Part shown: positions 8,410 through 16,970 of the stretch, piece by piece
Position numbering within the stretch: the first letter of the stretch is position 1
How the letters are laid out: the number at the start of each line of letters is the position of its first letter
Origin: Clostridium sp. C8-1-8
GTDB lineage: Bacteria; Bacillota; Clostridia; Clostridiales; Clostridiaceae
Length of the DNA: 58,797 nt
NCBI RefSeq assembly: GCF_009928445.1
Contig: NZ_JAABNO010000032.1
Span: 1 to 58,797, forward strand
Direction: 5' to 3'
Translations under genes and position numbers: made by a program
Notes under the pieces: model-generated
The model's database searches: none
What the model saw: only the letters and a program-made list of their open reading frames with translations
Told to the model about the DNA's origin: nothing

Positions 8410-8835
8410 ATGTATAAGTTTTTTACAGTTATTATAGGATTTATAATTACCATAATGGTTAGTTTTAATAGTGAGCTTCAGTCACATGTGGGAAATAATC
8501 TTTCATTAGTAATCATTCATATGATCGGACTTATAAGTGTAATAGTAGTCATGTTAGCAAAGAAAGAAAGTTTTTCTATGGAGCTTAAGGGCATACCTAT
8601 CTATATTCTATCTGCAGGTGTCATTGGAGTTTTTGTGGTACTAATAAATAACATGACCTTTTCTACAGTAGGAGCTTCTCTGTCTATATCTTTAGGCATG
8701 TTAGGTCAGCTTACTGCTGCTACGATTATAGATCAGTTTGGGCTGCTTGGCATGAAAAAGTATGGATTCGAGAAGAAGAAGATAATAGGATTTGCATTTA
8801 TTATTATTGGAATAGTTGTTATGACTTTATATTAA
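8410..8835 (+). CDS. DMT-superfamily half-transporter, DUF606/YdcZ-like (first of pair)
   Basis: A 141-residue membrane protein with about five hydrophobic helices (start YKFFTVIIGFIITIMVSF; later MLGQLTAATIIDQFGLLGM). Size and pattern fit the DUF606 (YdcZ) group of the drug/metabolite transporter superfamily, in which two half-size proteins are usually encoded side by side. The frame opens at a TTG at 8398, but TGGAGGGG at 8399-8406 points to ATG 8410. The partner gene starts 13 bp after the stop. The substrate is unknown. The divergent Crp/Fnr regulator may control the pair. Confidence 0.8.
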   Translation: MYKFFTVIIGFIITIMVSFNSELQSHVGNNLSLVIIHMIGLISVIVVMLAKKESFSMELKGIPIYILSAGVIGVFVVLINNMTFSTVGASLSISLGMLGQLTAATIIDQFGLLGMKKYGFEKKKIIGFAFIIIGIVVMTLY

Positions 8836-8848
8836 AAGGGGGATTAAG

Positions 8849-9313
8849 ATGTTTTATATTTTGCTTTCAGTAATAGGAGGGGCTTTCGTTACTTTATCTA
8901 TGATAATTAATGGCAATCTAGGAGAAAGGATAGGGGGACTTAAGGGAACTCTTATAAATTATATAACTGGACTAGCTTTTGCCGTAGTATTATTTCTAGC
9001 AGCAAAGTTAACAGGAAATGCATTGAGTATAGATAAAATCAATATTGCTGGAATACCAGCGTATGCATTCTTTGGAGGGATGTTAGGAGTTTGTGTAATA
9101 GTATTATCCAATAAAGTTATCCCAAAGATACCAGCTATATATTCCATGGTATTAATGTTTGTTGGACAACTTATAATGGGTATGGTTATAGATTATTTCA
9201 GCTTTAATAAATTTTCTATAGGAAAGCTTATAGGGTCTATTTTTATAATCTTAGGGTTACTCTATAACTTTAATGTTGATAAGAAAACTTCAAAAAAGGT
9301 TGCAGAAAACTAG
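8849..9313 (+). CDS. DMT-superfamily half-transporter, DUF606/YdcZ-like (second of pair)
   Basis: A 154-residue membrane protein with about five helices, similar in design to the preceding gene (MFYILLSVIGGAFVTLSMII; a shared MGQLI-type motif in VGQLIMGMVIDYFSFNKF matching GQLTAATIIDQFGLLG). The two very probably form one heteromeric transporter with antiparallel halves, as in other paired small DMT proteins. AAAGGGGG lies six or seven bases before the ATG. A terminator follows directly, so the two genes form a short operon. Confidence 0.8.
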   Translation: MFYILLSVIGGAFVTLSMIINGNLGERIGGLKGTLINYITGLAFAVVLFLAAKLTGNALSIDKINIAGIPAYAFFGGMLGVCVIVLSNKVIPKIPAIYSMVLMFVGQLIMGMVIDYFSFNKFSIGKLIGSIFIILGLLYNFNVDKKTSKKVAEN

Positions 9314-9321
9314 TTTAAATT

Positions 9322-9368
9322 AAAGTCTGGCATCGTCTGTAATAGAGTGATATGCTAGACTTTTTATT
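9322..9368 (+). terminator. Intrinsic terminator after the DMT pair
   Basis: A 12-bp stem (9322-9333 AAAGTCTGGCAT with 9352-9363 ATGCTAGACTTT, one G-U pair) is followed by T-rich sequence. The loop is 18 bases. Confidence 0.75.
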
Positions 9369-9597
9369 ATATAAGGAACTTTACATGAAATACAAAGATT
9401 TTAGTAAAGTATAACTAAGTAGAAATAATTTTTTTTGTGATAAGGTATAAAGCCTCTAAAACATAGATTTATAACTTTATTTAAATATATATTTATAAAA
9501 ACATATAATTATATAAATATATAGTATTCATGCGCCTTTCAAGGTAATACCATTTGAAAAGCTAGAGCACATAAGCTATAATCAGAGGATATGAATA

Positions 9598-9630
9598 ATG
9601 AAGGCTTTAATGCTTAAAAGCTTAGTGTAA
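9598..9630 (+). CDS. Putative 10-residue leader peptide before the ABC-F gene
   Basis: ATG 9598 to TAA 9630 would encode MKALMLKSLV. AGAGG at 9584-9588 stands nine bases upstream, a suitable ribosome site. The last codons overlap the 5' arm of the hairpin described next, which is the geometry of ribosome-mediated attenuators on ABC-F and other ribosome-protection genes. A chance short ORF cannot be excluded. Confidence 0.35.
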   Translation: MKALMLKSLV

Positions 9631-9657
9631 TTAAGATATATCAACTATAGCTTTTTT
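9616..9657 (+). terminator. Candidate attenuator terminator in the ABC-F leader
   Basis: AAAAGCTTAGTG (9616-9627) pairs with CAACTATAGCTTTT (9642-9655, small bulges) and is followed by a run of six T. An upstream segment AAGCTATA (9573-9580) is perfectly complementary to TATAGCTT (9646-9653) in the 3' arm, so an alternative antiterminator pairing exists. The ABC-F start is 43 bp further on. The rest of the 387-bp gap shows no gene. Confidence 0.5.
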
Positions 9658-9700
9658 CCCGTAAGGCTATAAGCTTATTCAAAAAGAAAGGAATTTATAG

Positions 9701-11608
9701 ATGAATCTTTTAACCATAGAGAACGTGTCAAAAAGTTATAGCGAAAAGAAACTTTTTAATAATATAAGCTTTGGAATAAACGAAGGTGATAAGATCGGTA
9801 TCATTGGTGTCAATGGTACCGGTAAGACTACATTTTTAAAAGTAGTCTCTGGGGTAGAGGTTCCTGATGAAGGAAAGATAGTTAAAGGAAATTCGGTAAG
9901 AGTTGAATATCTTTCACAAAGTCCGGATTTTGAGCCTGAATCAACAGTGCTTGAGCAAGTATTTAGAGGAGAAACTCCTCTGATGAAGCTTATAAGGCAG
10001 TATGAAAAAACAATGGAAAGCCACAATGCTACACCAGAAGAAATAATGAAACTTACAAGCCAAATGGATAGTATGAATGCTTGGAGTATAGAGAGTGACG
10101 CAAAGGCTATACTTAATAAGCTTGGAGTTTCCGACTTCAATGCAAAGGTAGGTAACCTTTCAGGAGGACAGAGAAAGAGAATAGCATTAGCAGCTGTACT
10201 TATAAGCCCTTGCGACCTGCTTATACTTGATGAGCCCACCAACCACTTAGACAATGATACTATAGACTGGTTGGAACAGTATTTAAACAAAAGAAAAGGC
10301 GCCCTTCTTATGATCACTCATGATAGATATTTCTTAGATAGAGTTGTGAATGAAATAATAGAATTGGATAAAGGGAATTTATATACTTATAAAGGTAACT
10401 ACAGCGATTTCCTTGAGAAAAAGGTAGAACGTGAAGAAATGGAGTTTGCTAGCGAGAAAAAAAGGCAAAATCTTTTAAGAAAAGAACTTGCTTGGATTAG
10501 AAGAGGTGCTAAGGCAAGGAGTACTAAGCAAAAGGCTAGAATAGATAGATTTGAAGAATTAAGTGAGCAAAAGTTAGATATAGACAACTCAAAGGTGGAA
10601 ATATCAGTAGCAAGTACTCGCTTAGGCAAAAAGGTAATAGAGATAAATAATATAAGTAAATCCTTTGGAGAAAGAAAGCTTATAGATGACTTTAGTTATA
10701 TTGTGCTTAGAGATGACAGAGTTGGTGTAATAGGACCTAATGGTATGGGAAAGTCAACGCTTATAAATATGATAAGTGGTGAGTTAAAGCCAGATAGTGG
10801 TGATATTGAAGTAGGAGAAACTGTTAAGATAGGCGTATTCTCTCAAGAAACTTATCATATGGATAATAGTTTAAGAGTTATTGATTATATCAAAGAGGGT
10901 GCGGAGTTTATATCAAACGAAGAAGGTTATAAGCTAAGTGCATCTCAAATGCTTGAAAGATTTAAGTTTCCGCCAGCAGAGCAGTGGACACCTATTGCAA
11001 AACTATCTGGAGGAGAAAAGAGAAGACTATATCTTCTAAGAGTGCTTATGGAAGCTCCTAATATACTTATACTTGATGAGCCTACCAATGACTTAGATAT
11101 AGAGACTCTAACTATTCTTGAGGATTACTTAGACGAGTTTCCAGGAGCTGTTATATCAGTGTCCCATGATAGGTATTTCTTAGATAGAATGGCAACTAAG
11201 ATTTTTTCCTTTGAAGGAGACGGAAAGGTAGTTCAATATACAGGTAACTACACAGACTATAAGGAAGATAACAGACAAAAAGATATCAACATTGCTGAAG
11301 AAAAAACTAAGAAAACTGTTGATAAAAAAGCGGAGGTTGTGGATAATAACCAAGCTAAGAAAAAGGAAAGACCATTAAAGTTCTCTTTTAAGGAACAAAG
11401 AGAGTATGACGAAATTGATGATGTTATAGCTGGTATAGAAGAAAAGATTAGTGAATTAGAGTCTAAGATTAATGAAGCAAGTACTAATTACTCTCTGCTT
11501 CAAGAACTTATAGCTGAAAAGGAAGAAACCGAAAAGCTTTTAGAAGAAAAAATGGATAGATGGGTTTATCTTAACGATCTTGCGGAGAAGATAAATTCGA
11601 ATAAGTAA
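9701..11608 (+). CDS. ABC-F family ATPase, Uup/YfmR-like translation factor
   Basis: A 635-residue soluble protein with two ABC ATPase domains and no membrane segments. Domain 1 has Walker A GVNGTGKTT near residue 36, signature LSGGQRKR and Walker B LLILDEPTNHLD. Domain 2 has GPNGMGKST, LSGGEKRR and ILILDEPTNDLD. A basic linker (LAWIRRGAKARSTKQKAR) joins them. The C-terminal part (KFSFKEQREYDEIDDVIAGI) and the following coiled coil are typical of Uup/YfmR rather than of classical antibiotic-resistance ABC-F proteins. It probably acts in the ribosomal E site to relieve stalling. AGAAAGG precedes the ATG. The leader looks attenuated. Confidence 0.9.
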   Translation: MNLLTIENVSKSYSEKKLFNNISFGINEGDKIGIIGVNGTGKTTFLKVVSGVEVPDEGKIVKGNSVRVEYLSQSPDFEPESTVLEQVFRGETPLMKLIRQYEKTMESHNATPEEIMKLTSQMDSMNAWSIESDAKAILNKLGVSDFNAKVGNLSGGQRKRIALAAVLISPCDLLILDEPTNHLDNDTIDWLEQYLNKRKGALLMITHDRYFLDRVVNEIIELDKGNLYTYKGNYSDFLEKKVEREEMEFASEKKRQNLLRKELAWIRRGAKARSTKQKARIDRFEELSEQKLDIDNSKVEISVASTRLGKKVIEINNISKSFGERKLIDDFSYIVLRDDRVGVIGPNGMGKSTLINMISGELKPDSGDIEVGETVKIGVFSQETYHMDNSLRVIDYIKEGAEFISNEEGYKLSASQMLERFKFPPAEQWTPIAKLSGGEKRRLYLLRVLMEAPNILILDEPTNDLDIETLTILEDYLDEFPGAVISVSHDRYFLDRMATKIFSFEGDGKVVQYTGNYTDYKEDNRQKDINIAEEKTKKTVDKKAEVVDNNQAKKKERPLKFSFKEQREYDEIDDVIAGIEEKISELESKINEASTNYSLLQELIAEKEETEKLLEEKMDRWVYLNDLAEKINSNK

Positions 11609-11624
11609 AATACAGAAATAGAGG

Positions 11625-11667
11625 CTAGTAATGATGCATAGGAATGTTGCATTGTTGCTAGTTTTTT
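11625..11667 (+). terminator. Intrinsic terminator after the ABC-F gene
   Basis: CTAGTAATGATGCA (11625-11638) pairs with TGCATTGTTGCTAG (11648-11661) over 14 positions with three G-U pairs and is followed by six T. The adjoining T-rich tail is where the 239-bp MITE inserted. Confidence 0.8.
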
Positions 11668-11672
11668 ATTTT

Positions 11673-11911
11673 GGCTATGTTAAAGTACTGTGTTGAAATT
11701 AAGTGGTCAGTCATCCGATGCTTAGATGAGCTTGCGCAAAGAATTAATATGATTTTGTCATATTCCATGGCTAAAACTGTAAACTCACTACGTTCGAACA
11801 TACAGTTTATTAACGCCATTCCATCTGAAAAAATCATTTAATTTTAACTGCTCGCTCATATAGCATATCCTTCATGACCACTTAATTTCAACAATATTAT
11901 TAAACATAGCC
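11673..11911 (+). mobile_element. MITE, copy B (239 bp) with perfect 8-bp target duplication
   Basis: Ends are imperfect inverted repeats of about 37 bp: GGCTATGTTAAAGTACTG... at the left and the reverse of GGCTATGTTTAATAATATTG... at the right, both leading into GTTGAAATTAAGTGGTCA. The 8 bases on each side are identical (TTTATTTT at 11665-11672 and 11912-11919), a target-site duplication showing transposition of this exact unit. It has no coding frame of note. An inner inverted repeat (ATGGC...AACTGT...ACAGTT...GCCAT, 11766-11820) can fold. The GG-CTGTT-like tips and 8-bp duplication recall IS6- or IS1595-type elements; the parent transposase is not in this window. Confidence 0.85.
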
Positions 11912-11945
11912 TTTATTTTTAGGAAATTATATTTTAGTTAAATCT

Positions 11946-12086
11946 ATGGATAAGTATGCGTGGATTGATTAAAAGCCAATGAAGGATAAAGAAAAAACTA
12001 AAATTATGTGGCTTGCTAAGTTTTCCTTATATGAATTCAGAAAGGCAGATGTGCAAGAAAAGTGTAAAACACTTAATGTGATATAA
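11946..12086 (+). pseudogene. Possible decayed small gene
   Basis: From ATG 11946 the frame reads MDKYAWID, a TAA stop, then KPMKDKEKTKIMWLAKFSLY and EFRKADVQEKCKTLNVI to TAA at 12084-12086. The composition is protein-like, and the part after the stop could start at ATG 11979 (35 residues), but there is no ribosome site. This could be the residue of a lost gene beside the MITE. The rest of 11920-12361 shows nothing recognisable. Confidence 0.2.
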
Positions 12087-12361
12087 GGCGAATCCTTAAA
12101 ATAAAACAGGATAACCAGCATTACAATCGATTACATGAATATAGGTGAAAATAGTAAACAAAATAATGAATAAATGAGATATTTTACAATATAAAGCTCT
12201 GGATATATAATTCCACTAAAGATTAATTTCGCGGTCTATAAGCTTAAATATACAAATAAAACTAGCTATTATAAGTGTTTCTATGAATTAATAAATTGTT
12301 TGAAAGGCTTATTATAGCTGTATTAATATTAACTAAGGTTTACAGTTTTTTAGGGGGATAT

Positions 12362-13051
12362 ATGGTGGAATATGTATTAGAGGCTGAAAATATATGCAAG
12401 TCTATAGGTAGTGGAGAGGAAAGAATAGATATTTTGAAAAATATAAATCTCTATATTAAAGAAAATGAGTATGTAGCCATAATGGGACCTAGCGGAAGTG
12501 GTAAGAGTACTTTGCTTAGTATTATTTCCTGCATAGATAAACAGAGTTCTGGCAAGGTAAGGATAGATGGTGTTAATATAAGAACTCTTAGAAGAAATGA
12601 ACTAACTGAATTTAGAAATGAGAATATAGGGATAGTTTTTCAAGCTTTTAATCTAATTCCGGTGTTAAATGCTGAAGAAAATATAGAGACACCATTATTC
12701 TTTTCTAAAAAGAAGATTGATATAAAAGCAAAAGTTGATGAATTAATAGATGCTATTGGGTTAGCTCACAGAAGAAAATCATTTCCTAAGCAGTTGTCAG
12801 GTGGCGAGCAGCAGAGAATAGCTATAGCAAGGGCTTTGGCGGGAGAACCTAAAATACTACTTGCTGATGAGCCAACTGGTGCTTTGGATAGCAAGAGCAG
12901 TGGGGTGGTTTTAGATATATTTGATGAGTTTAGGAAGAAATATAATATGGCTATAGTAGTTATAACACATGATATTAAGGTAGCTAGGAGAGCAGATAGA
13001 ATAGTCCATATTATGGACGGGCAAATATATGAAGGAGAGATATCAGAATGA
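12362..13051 (+). CDS. ABC transporter ATP-binding protein, MacB/LolD type
   Basis: A 229-residue ATPase that would power the adjoining FtsX-type permease. Walker A GPSGSGKST lies near residue 42, the Q-loop in VFQAFNLIPVLNAEENI, the signature LSGGEQQR near 146, and Walker B ILLADEPTGALDSKSS near 165, followed by the switch His in VVITHD. The GALDSKSS form is typical of the MacB/LolD/Bce group. The frame runs upstream to a TTG, but GGGGG at 12353-12357 selects ATG 12362. Its last four bases overlap the permease start (ATGA), which implies translational coupling. Confidence 0.92.
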   Translation: MVEYVLEAENICKSIGSGEERIDILKNINLYIKENEYVAIMGPSGSGKSTLLSIISCIDKQSSGKVRIDGVNIRTLRRNELTEFRNENIGIVFQAFNLIPVLNAEENIETPLFFSKKKIDIKAKVDELIDAIGLAHRRKSFPKQLSGGEQQRIAIARALAGEPKILLADEPTGALDSKSSGVVLDIFDEFRKKYNMAIVVITHDIKVARRADRIVHIMDGQIYEGEISE

Positions 13052-15600
13052 TAACTGCAAAAGTCCTTTTTAAGACTTACAACTTAAAGACTTGGAGGCA
13101 AAATAAGTTTCAAATTTTCTTAAGCATATTTGCCATAGCCATTGCTGTAGCCATACTGATTTCTCTTAGGAGTATAATCTTCTTTAATGGACAATATACC
13201 ATTTCTAATTCTAGAAGTCTTAATGATGGCGATATAAATATAACGCTACCTAGTAATACCATAAGTGAAGAGCAATATAAGTTTTTACATAAACTGAAAG
13301 CTGAAGGTAAGCTATACTATGCTACTACCTTTAAGATGCAGAATAATTTTAATCATAATAATATGAATAGTGTTGTTGATGTGAAAATAATAGATTCTGA
13401 TTATTATTCCGTTGACGAAAGAATTGGAAGATATAAAGATAAGCTTGGAAGCAAAAACATATTAATCAACAAGACCCTTGCGGATAAATTTAGCTTGAAA
13501 AAGGGAGATAGTATATCTATAACACTTAAAAACTTTTCTCAAGAGGAATGTGAGTTTAAGATAAGTGATGTTATTAATACAACAAATATGGTGGATGAAA
13601 ATATATTTGGACTTATGATATTTAATAAAGCTGATATTCCAGTGCATAAAGGGTTTGACATGAACAACTTAGCCACCAATGTAAATATCAGTGTTAATAA
13701 GAATTTTAGTATATCGGATATTAAAGGTGAGTTAGAGAAAAGCTTTAAAGCTGGAGCTAAGTTCTCAACCTCTGAGCAGCTTATAAAATCCACTAAAGAA
13801 CTTAGAGATAGAGAGGAAAAAGCCTTAGGGCTAATTGAGATGATTGTAACCTTAATAACTGGAGCAGGAATAGGGGTTACTATATGTATTCTTACACTTA
13901 AAAGGAAAAAGGATTATGTTCTACTAGCTATATATGGCATGAATGATAAACTGCTTAAAAGTGTAATTCTATATGAGACTTTTATTATAGCCGCAATAGG
14001 CAATGTTATTGGTATAGTATTAAGTATTATGATAACTGGAGTTATTGAAAGAAATATTTTTAAGGAGCTGGGAGTAGTTTCGATAGTGGCTGGTTTGCTG
14101 CTAGCTATTTTGGTGACCTTTGTATTTACTATGCTTCAGACTTTGACTTTTACTATACTTCCTATATATATAAGCAAAAGAATTAACCTAAATTCTATCC
14201 TACGCCAGGAAGTTGAAAAACTTAAGTTAGATGAAAACCTTGCTACCATCGGGCTAATTATGTTGCTTATGCTTGTAATTAGTATATCTATCTATATAGG
14301 GTCTCTAAACTTAGGAGGAATGTATACTATTGGTTTGTTAATAATAACAGCTGTTTTTTACATCATATCTTTTGGAATAATAGGTACAATAAAAAAGATT
14401 AAATTTATAAAAAATAAAAATTTTGTTTTAGCTTTTAGAAGTATAGGGAGACAAAAGCTTAAGTTTTCTGCCTGTGTTACAGCTTTGATTTTGACCTTGG
14501 TGTTGTGTGGAACCATTATTAATTTATCTTACTACATCATACCTAAAGCTATTACTCAATTCTCTGAAGATAACGGATATAATCTAACTTTAAATACAAG
14601 TATTAATGAAAGTAATATAGGTTATACTGAAAAAACACTAAATAAAGAAAAAGAAGTTTTAGGCTATGTAAAAGAGATTGTTACAAATGCTAAGCTAATT
14701 GACCTCAATGGAAAGCACTTGCAGGATATTGTTGAAAACAGCAGATGTTATCCAGAAGTAAAAACAGCTCTTTTAGAAAATTACAATAATACCAAGCTTA
14801 ATGCTATTGATATAAGTAAAAACTTAATAAAGCACAAGCCTCTTATAGGACGATGGCTTGATAGTAAAGATATAAATAATAACTATATAGTTCTAGGAAA
14901 TAATTTTGCCAGTGAAAACTTTATGGTAGGAGATAAAATAAGTGTTGATATACAAGGTAAAAAACTTGACTTTACTATACTTGGAATAATGGATAAAAGC
15001 CAGTTTGGAGATGACTGGGGAGCTTACGTAGACATAGCTTCATTAAAAGGTGTTAGCACCTTAGATGAAACTAATAGTAAACTTAACTATTTAATAAAAT
15101 GTAATAACAAGGATGAAAAAAACGTAAATTATTCTTTGTCTAAGAAGCTAAAGGGATCTGTTATTATAAGTGAAAAAGATAAATATAACAGTTTAACCGC
15201 ACTTTTGCAGCAGATGACTTACGCGTTTATATGTATAAGCTGCATAAGCATATTTTCTTCTTTTTGCCTTGTAGCTAATATTTTAATCATGGTGAATTTC
15301 GATAGGATAAAAGAGTTTTTGGTACTTAATATATTAGGCGCAAAGATTAGAGATATAAAGAAAATAAGTATTATAGAGAGCTTGATAACTGGTGGTTTAG
15401 CAGCAGTAATAGGAATTTTATCAGCTGAAGCTTTGAACTTTATAATAACGACATATGGATTTGATAGTAGATATTCGCCTAGTTACAAAATAGATTTAGC
15501 TATGTTTGCTGTGGCTATATTGGTGGTAGTGGTTTCATCTTTAAGCGTAATAAGCAGTATGGAGCTTGAAAAGCATAGTTCTTTGTTGAGAGTTGATTGA
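13048..15600 (+). CDS. ABC transporter permease with two FtsX domains
   Basis: An 850-residue membrane protein. One helix near residues 20-40 precedes a large extracellular domain (about 45-255), then three helices (about 257-375) form the first FtsX domain. A helix pair lies near 398-440 and another helix near 460-485, then a second extracellular domain (about 490-715) and three final helices. This duplicated layout is the mechanotransmission type used for lipoprotein, peptide or antibiotic-related export. No two-component genes adjoin, so it does not look like a complete Bce detoxification module. The substrate is unknown. It forms an operon with the ATPase; no clear terminator follows. Confidence 0.88.
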   Translation: MITAKVLFKTYNLKTWRQNKFQIFLSIFAIAIAVAILISLRSIIFFNGQYTISNSRSLNDGDINITLPSNTISEEQYKFLHKLKAEGKLYYATTFKMQNNFNHNNMNSVVDVKIIDSDYYSVDERIGRYKDKLGSKNILINKTLADKFSLKKGDSISITLKNFSQEECEFKISDVINTTNMVDENIFGLMIFNKADIPVHKGFDMNNLATNVNISVNKNFSISDIKGELEKSFKAGAKFSTSEQLIKSTKELRDREEKALGLIEMIVTLITGAGIGVTICILTLKRKKDYVLLAIYGMNDKLLKSVILYETFIIAAIGNVIGIVLSIMITGVIERNIFKELGVVSIVAGLLLAILVTFVFTMLQTLTFTILPIYISKRINLNSILRQEVEKLKLDENLATIGLIMLLMLVISISIYIGSLNLGGMYTIGLLIITAVFYIISFGIIGTIKKIKFIKNKNFVLAFRSIGRQKLKFSACVTALILTLVLCGTIINLSYYIIPKAITQFSEDNGYNLTLNTSINESNIGYTEKTLNKEKEVLGYVKEIVTNAKLIDLNGKHLQDIVENSRCYPEVKTALLENYNNTKLNAIDISKNLIKHKPLIGRWLDSKDINNNYIVLGNNFASENFMVGDKISVDIQGKKLDFTILGIMDKSQFGDDWGAYVDIASLKGVSTLDETNSKLNYLIKCNNKDEKNVNYSLSKKLKGSVIISEKDKYNSLTALLQQMTYAFICISCISIFSSFCLVANILIMVNFDRIKEFLVLNILGAKIRDIKKISIIESLITGGLAAVIGILSAEALNFIITTYGFDSRYSPSYKIDLAMFAVAILVVVVSSLSVISSMELEKHSSLLRVD

Positions 15601-15648
15601 GGATGATAGCATATCTATATATCTACTCCTACGTAGATGCTTGATGTC

Positions 15649-15669
15649 CTTAACATTTATAATGTTAAG
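15649..15669. other. Perfect hairpin between the permease and the next gene
   Basis: CTTAACATT/AATGTTAAG form a 9-bp perfect stem with a 3-base loop. A second small repeat (ATCTAC...GTAGAT) lies just upstream near 15620-15638. No T-run follows, so it may be a degenerate terminator or operator. The rest of 15601-15917 has only a plausible -10 (TATAAT, 15734-15739). Confidence 0.4.
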
Positions 15670-15917
15670 CTCGCTATGGAGAACATGATTTTAATAACTT
15701 GTGAAATTTATTTGTAATAATGGAAATATATTGTATAATGGTTGTAATATATTTATTGAGATATCTTTATTGTAAGAGAAATATTTATTTTACATTAAGA
15801 TATGTATAATATCTATATAAATATGTTAGACAAGTAGTAAAGCTTTATAAAATGTGTTTTTAATAAATTTTATAACTACTTTAAGAAAGAATATATTCGT
15901 AAAATTTAGGGGGAATT

Positions 15918-16499
15918 ATGACGAGCATTTTTGTACTAATCGTACTATTGGTTTATGTATATATATTAATAAGAGAAATCAGAATATATAATAATAGGAC
16001 GTTGAATAGGTCTTTTATAAGAGAATATTGGTTTGAGTATAGAAGTTATAGAGTAGGTGACATAGTTTGGGGCACAATCGCTGGAAGTTTTGTTTTTGTA
16101 AAGTTTGTACTTGAAGTTTTGAAGAATAAAACTTCATATCAAGATACCAGTACTCCATATGGGTTATTTGAAAGTTTTATAGTTCCTCAATCCTTTTACT
16201 CTATTCAGTTTGCAGTAGCTTCCATTATGCTGGCTTTATTTTTATTTATGGAGGTTAAGGCTAAGTTAAGAACAAATATAGTAGGAAAAGAGGGAATACT
16301 CACTGAAGATGGTAAGCTTATTGAATGGCGTAATATTATAGATGTTAAGGAAGGAGATTCTTCCAAATCTACTTTAGATAAGCTTATAGAAGTTGAAACC
16401 TATGGAATAAAAAAGAAACTAATAAAACTTATAGTACCGAGTACTAAGTTAAAGTATACTATTGAAACTATGAGAGCGGCTCTGGCTGAGTCTAGATGA
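15918..16499 (+). CDS. Membrane protein of unknown function (DUF5673-like C-terminus)
   Basis: A 193-residue protein with an N-terminal helix (TSIFVLIVLLVYVYILI, residues 2-18), two more hydrophobic segments (about 50-70 and 95-115), and a C-terminal soluble part. That part (EGILTEDGKLIEWRNIIDV) resembles the DUF5673/PH-like tail of small clostridial membrane proteins, by memory only. AGGGGG precedes the ATG. It stands alone between the FtsX permease and the threonine operon. Function is unknown. Confidence 0.75.
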   Translation: MTSIFVLIVLLVYVYILIREIRIYNNRTLNRSFIREYWFEYRSYRVGDIVWGTIAGSFVFVKFVLEVLKNKTSYQDTSTPYGLFESFIVPQSFYSIQFAVASIMLALFLFMEVKAKLRTNIVGKEGILTEDGKLIEWRNIIDVKEGDSSKSTLDKLIEVETYGIKKKLIKLIVPSTKLKYTIETMRAALAESR

Positions 16500-16582
16500 T
16501 TTGAAGTTAAACTTTTGGGCCTTAGTAACAGAATAGTGAACAACACATATACTGAAATATACATTTAAGCTGTCCACCTATA

Positions 16583-16744
16583 AGATATGCCAATTTTATA
16601 GATTCAAGATTGGATTACTAGTTATATATCTATAATCTAATAATGTTGCATATCTATTCTACAAATATCATTAACACTTTTCTAAAGATATGTTGCTTCA
16701 ATACAAAAACATAAATTTTATTATGAAGCGGCACATCTTTAGAA
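16583..16744. repeat. Two large neighbouring inverted repeats
   Basis: IR1: AGATATGC...ATAGATT from 16583 pairs with AATCTA...GCATATCT ending at 16655. IR2: TTCTAAAGATATGTTGCTTC from 16680 pairs with GAAGCGGCACATCTTTAGAA ending at 16744, with one mismatch and two G-U pairs. The segment CATATCTA near 16650 could also pair with TAGATATG near 16752. There is no T-run and no coding frame. This may be a worn mobile repeat or a structured transcript. The remaining sequence from 16500 to the promoter shows no gene. Confidence 0.45.
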
Positions 16745-16802
16745 TCTTATGTAGATATGAAAATGTTCTAAAAAGATAATATTCTAAATAAATATAATTT
16801 TA

Positions 16803-16832
16803 TTGACTTATTAGAATATTTTGATATATAAT
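16803..16832 (+). promoter_or_regulatory. Promoter of the threonine operon leader
   Basis: TTGACT (16803-16808) and TATAAT (16827-16832) are separated by 18 bp, a near-consensus housekeeping promoter. It would start transcription just before the glycine aptamer. Confidence 0.65.
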
Positions 16833-16865
16833 AACAATAATTTTATAGATTCGTATGAAGATAGC

Positions 16866-16970
16866 GGGATTAAAACCGTTATTGGACGAACCTCTGGAGA
16901 GACTCAAAGGAGCACCGAAGGGGAAAGCTACAAAGATGTAGTGAAACTCTCAGGTAAAAGGACAGGGGAT
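16866..16970 (+). promoter_or_regulatory. Glycine riboswitch (single aptamer)
   Basis: The conserved glycine aptamer core is present in order: GGACGAACCTCTGGAGAG (from 16884), AGCACCGAAGGGGAAAG (from 16911), then AAACTCTCAGGTAAAAGGAC (from 16944). Only one aptamer is visible. A long imperfect stem just downstream (TTTTGATA...ATTCAT near 16971-16987 with ATGAATATCAAAA at 17028-17040) may replace the second aptamer, as the 'ghost' helix of single-aptamer forms does. AGAGACT inside the aptamer (16898-16904) is complementary to AGTCTCT (17071-17077) in the terminator, so ligand binding should favour termination. The gene set controlled is threonine biosynthesis. Confidence 0.9.

Noticed and set aside
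12362..15600. Bce-type antimicrobial peptide detoxification module
   Set aside because: The ATPase and FtsX permease would fit, but there is no histidine kinase or response regulator nearby and the permease has two large extracellular domains, closer to a MacB/Lol-type duplicated layout.
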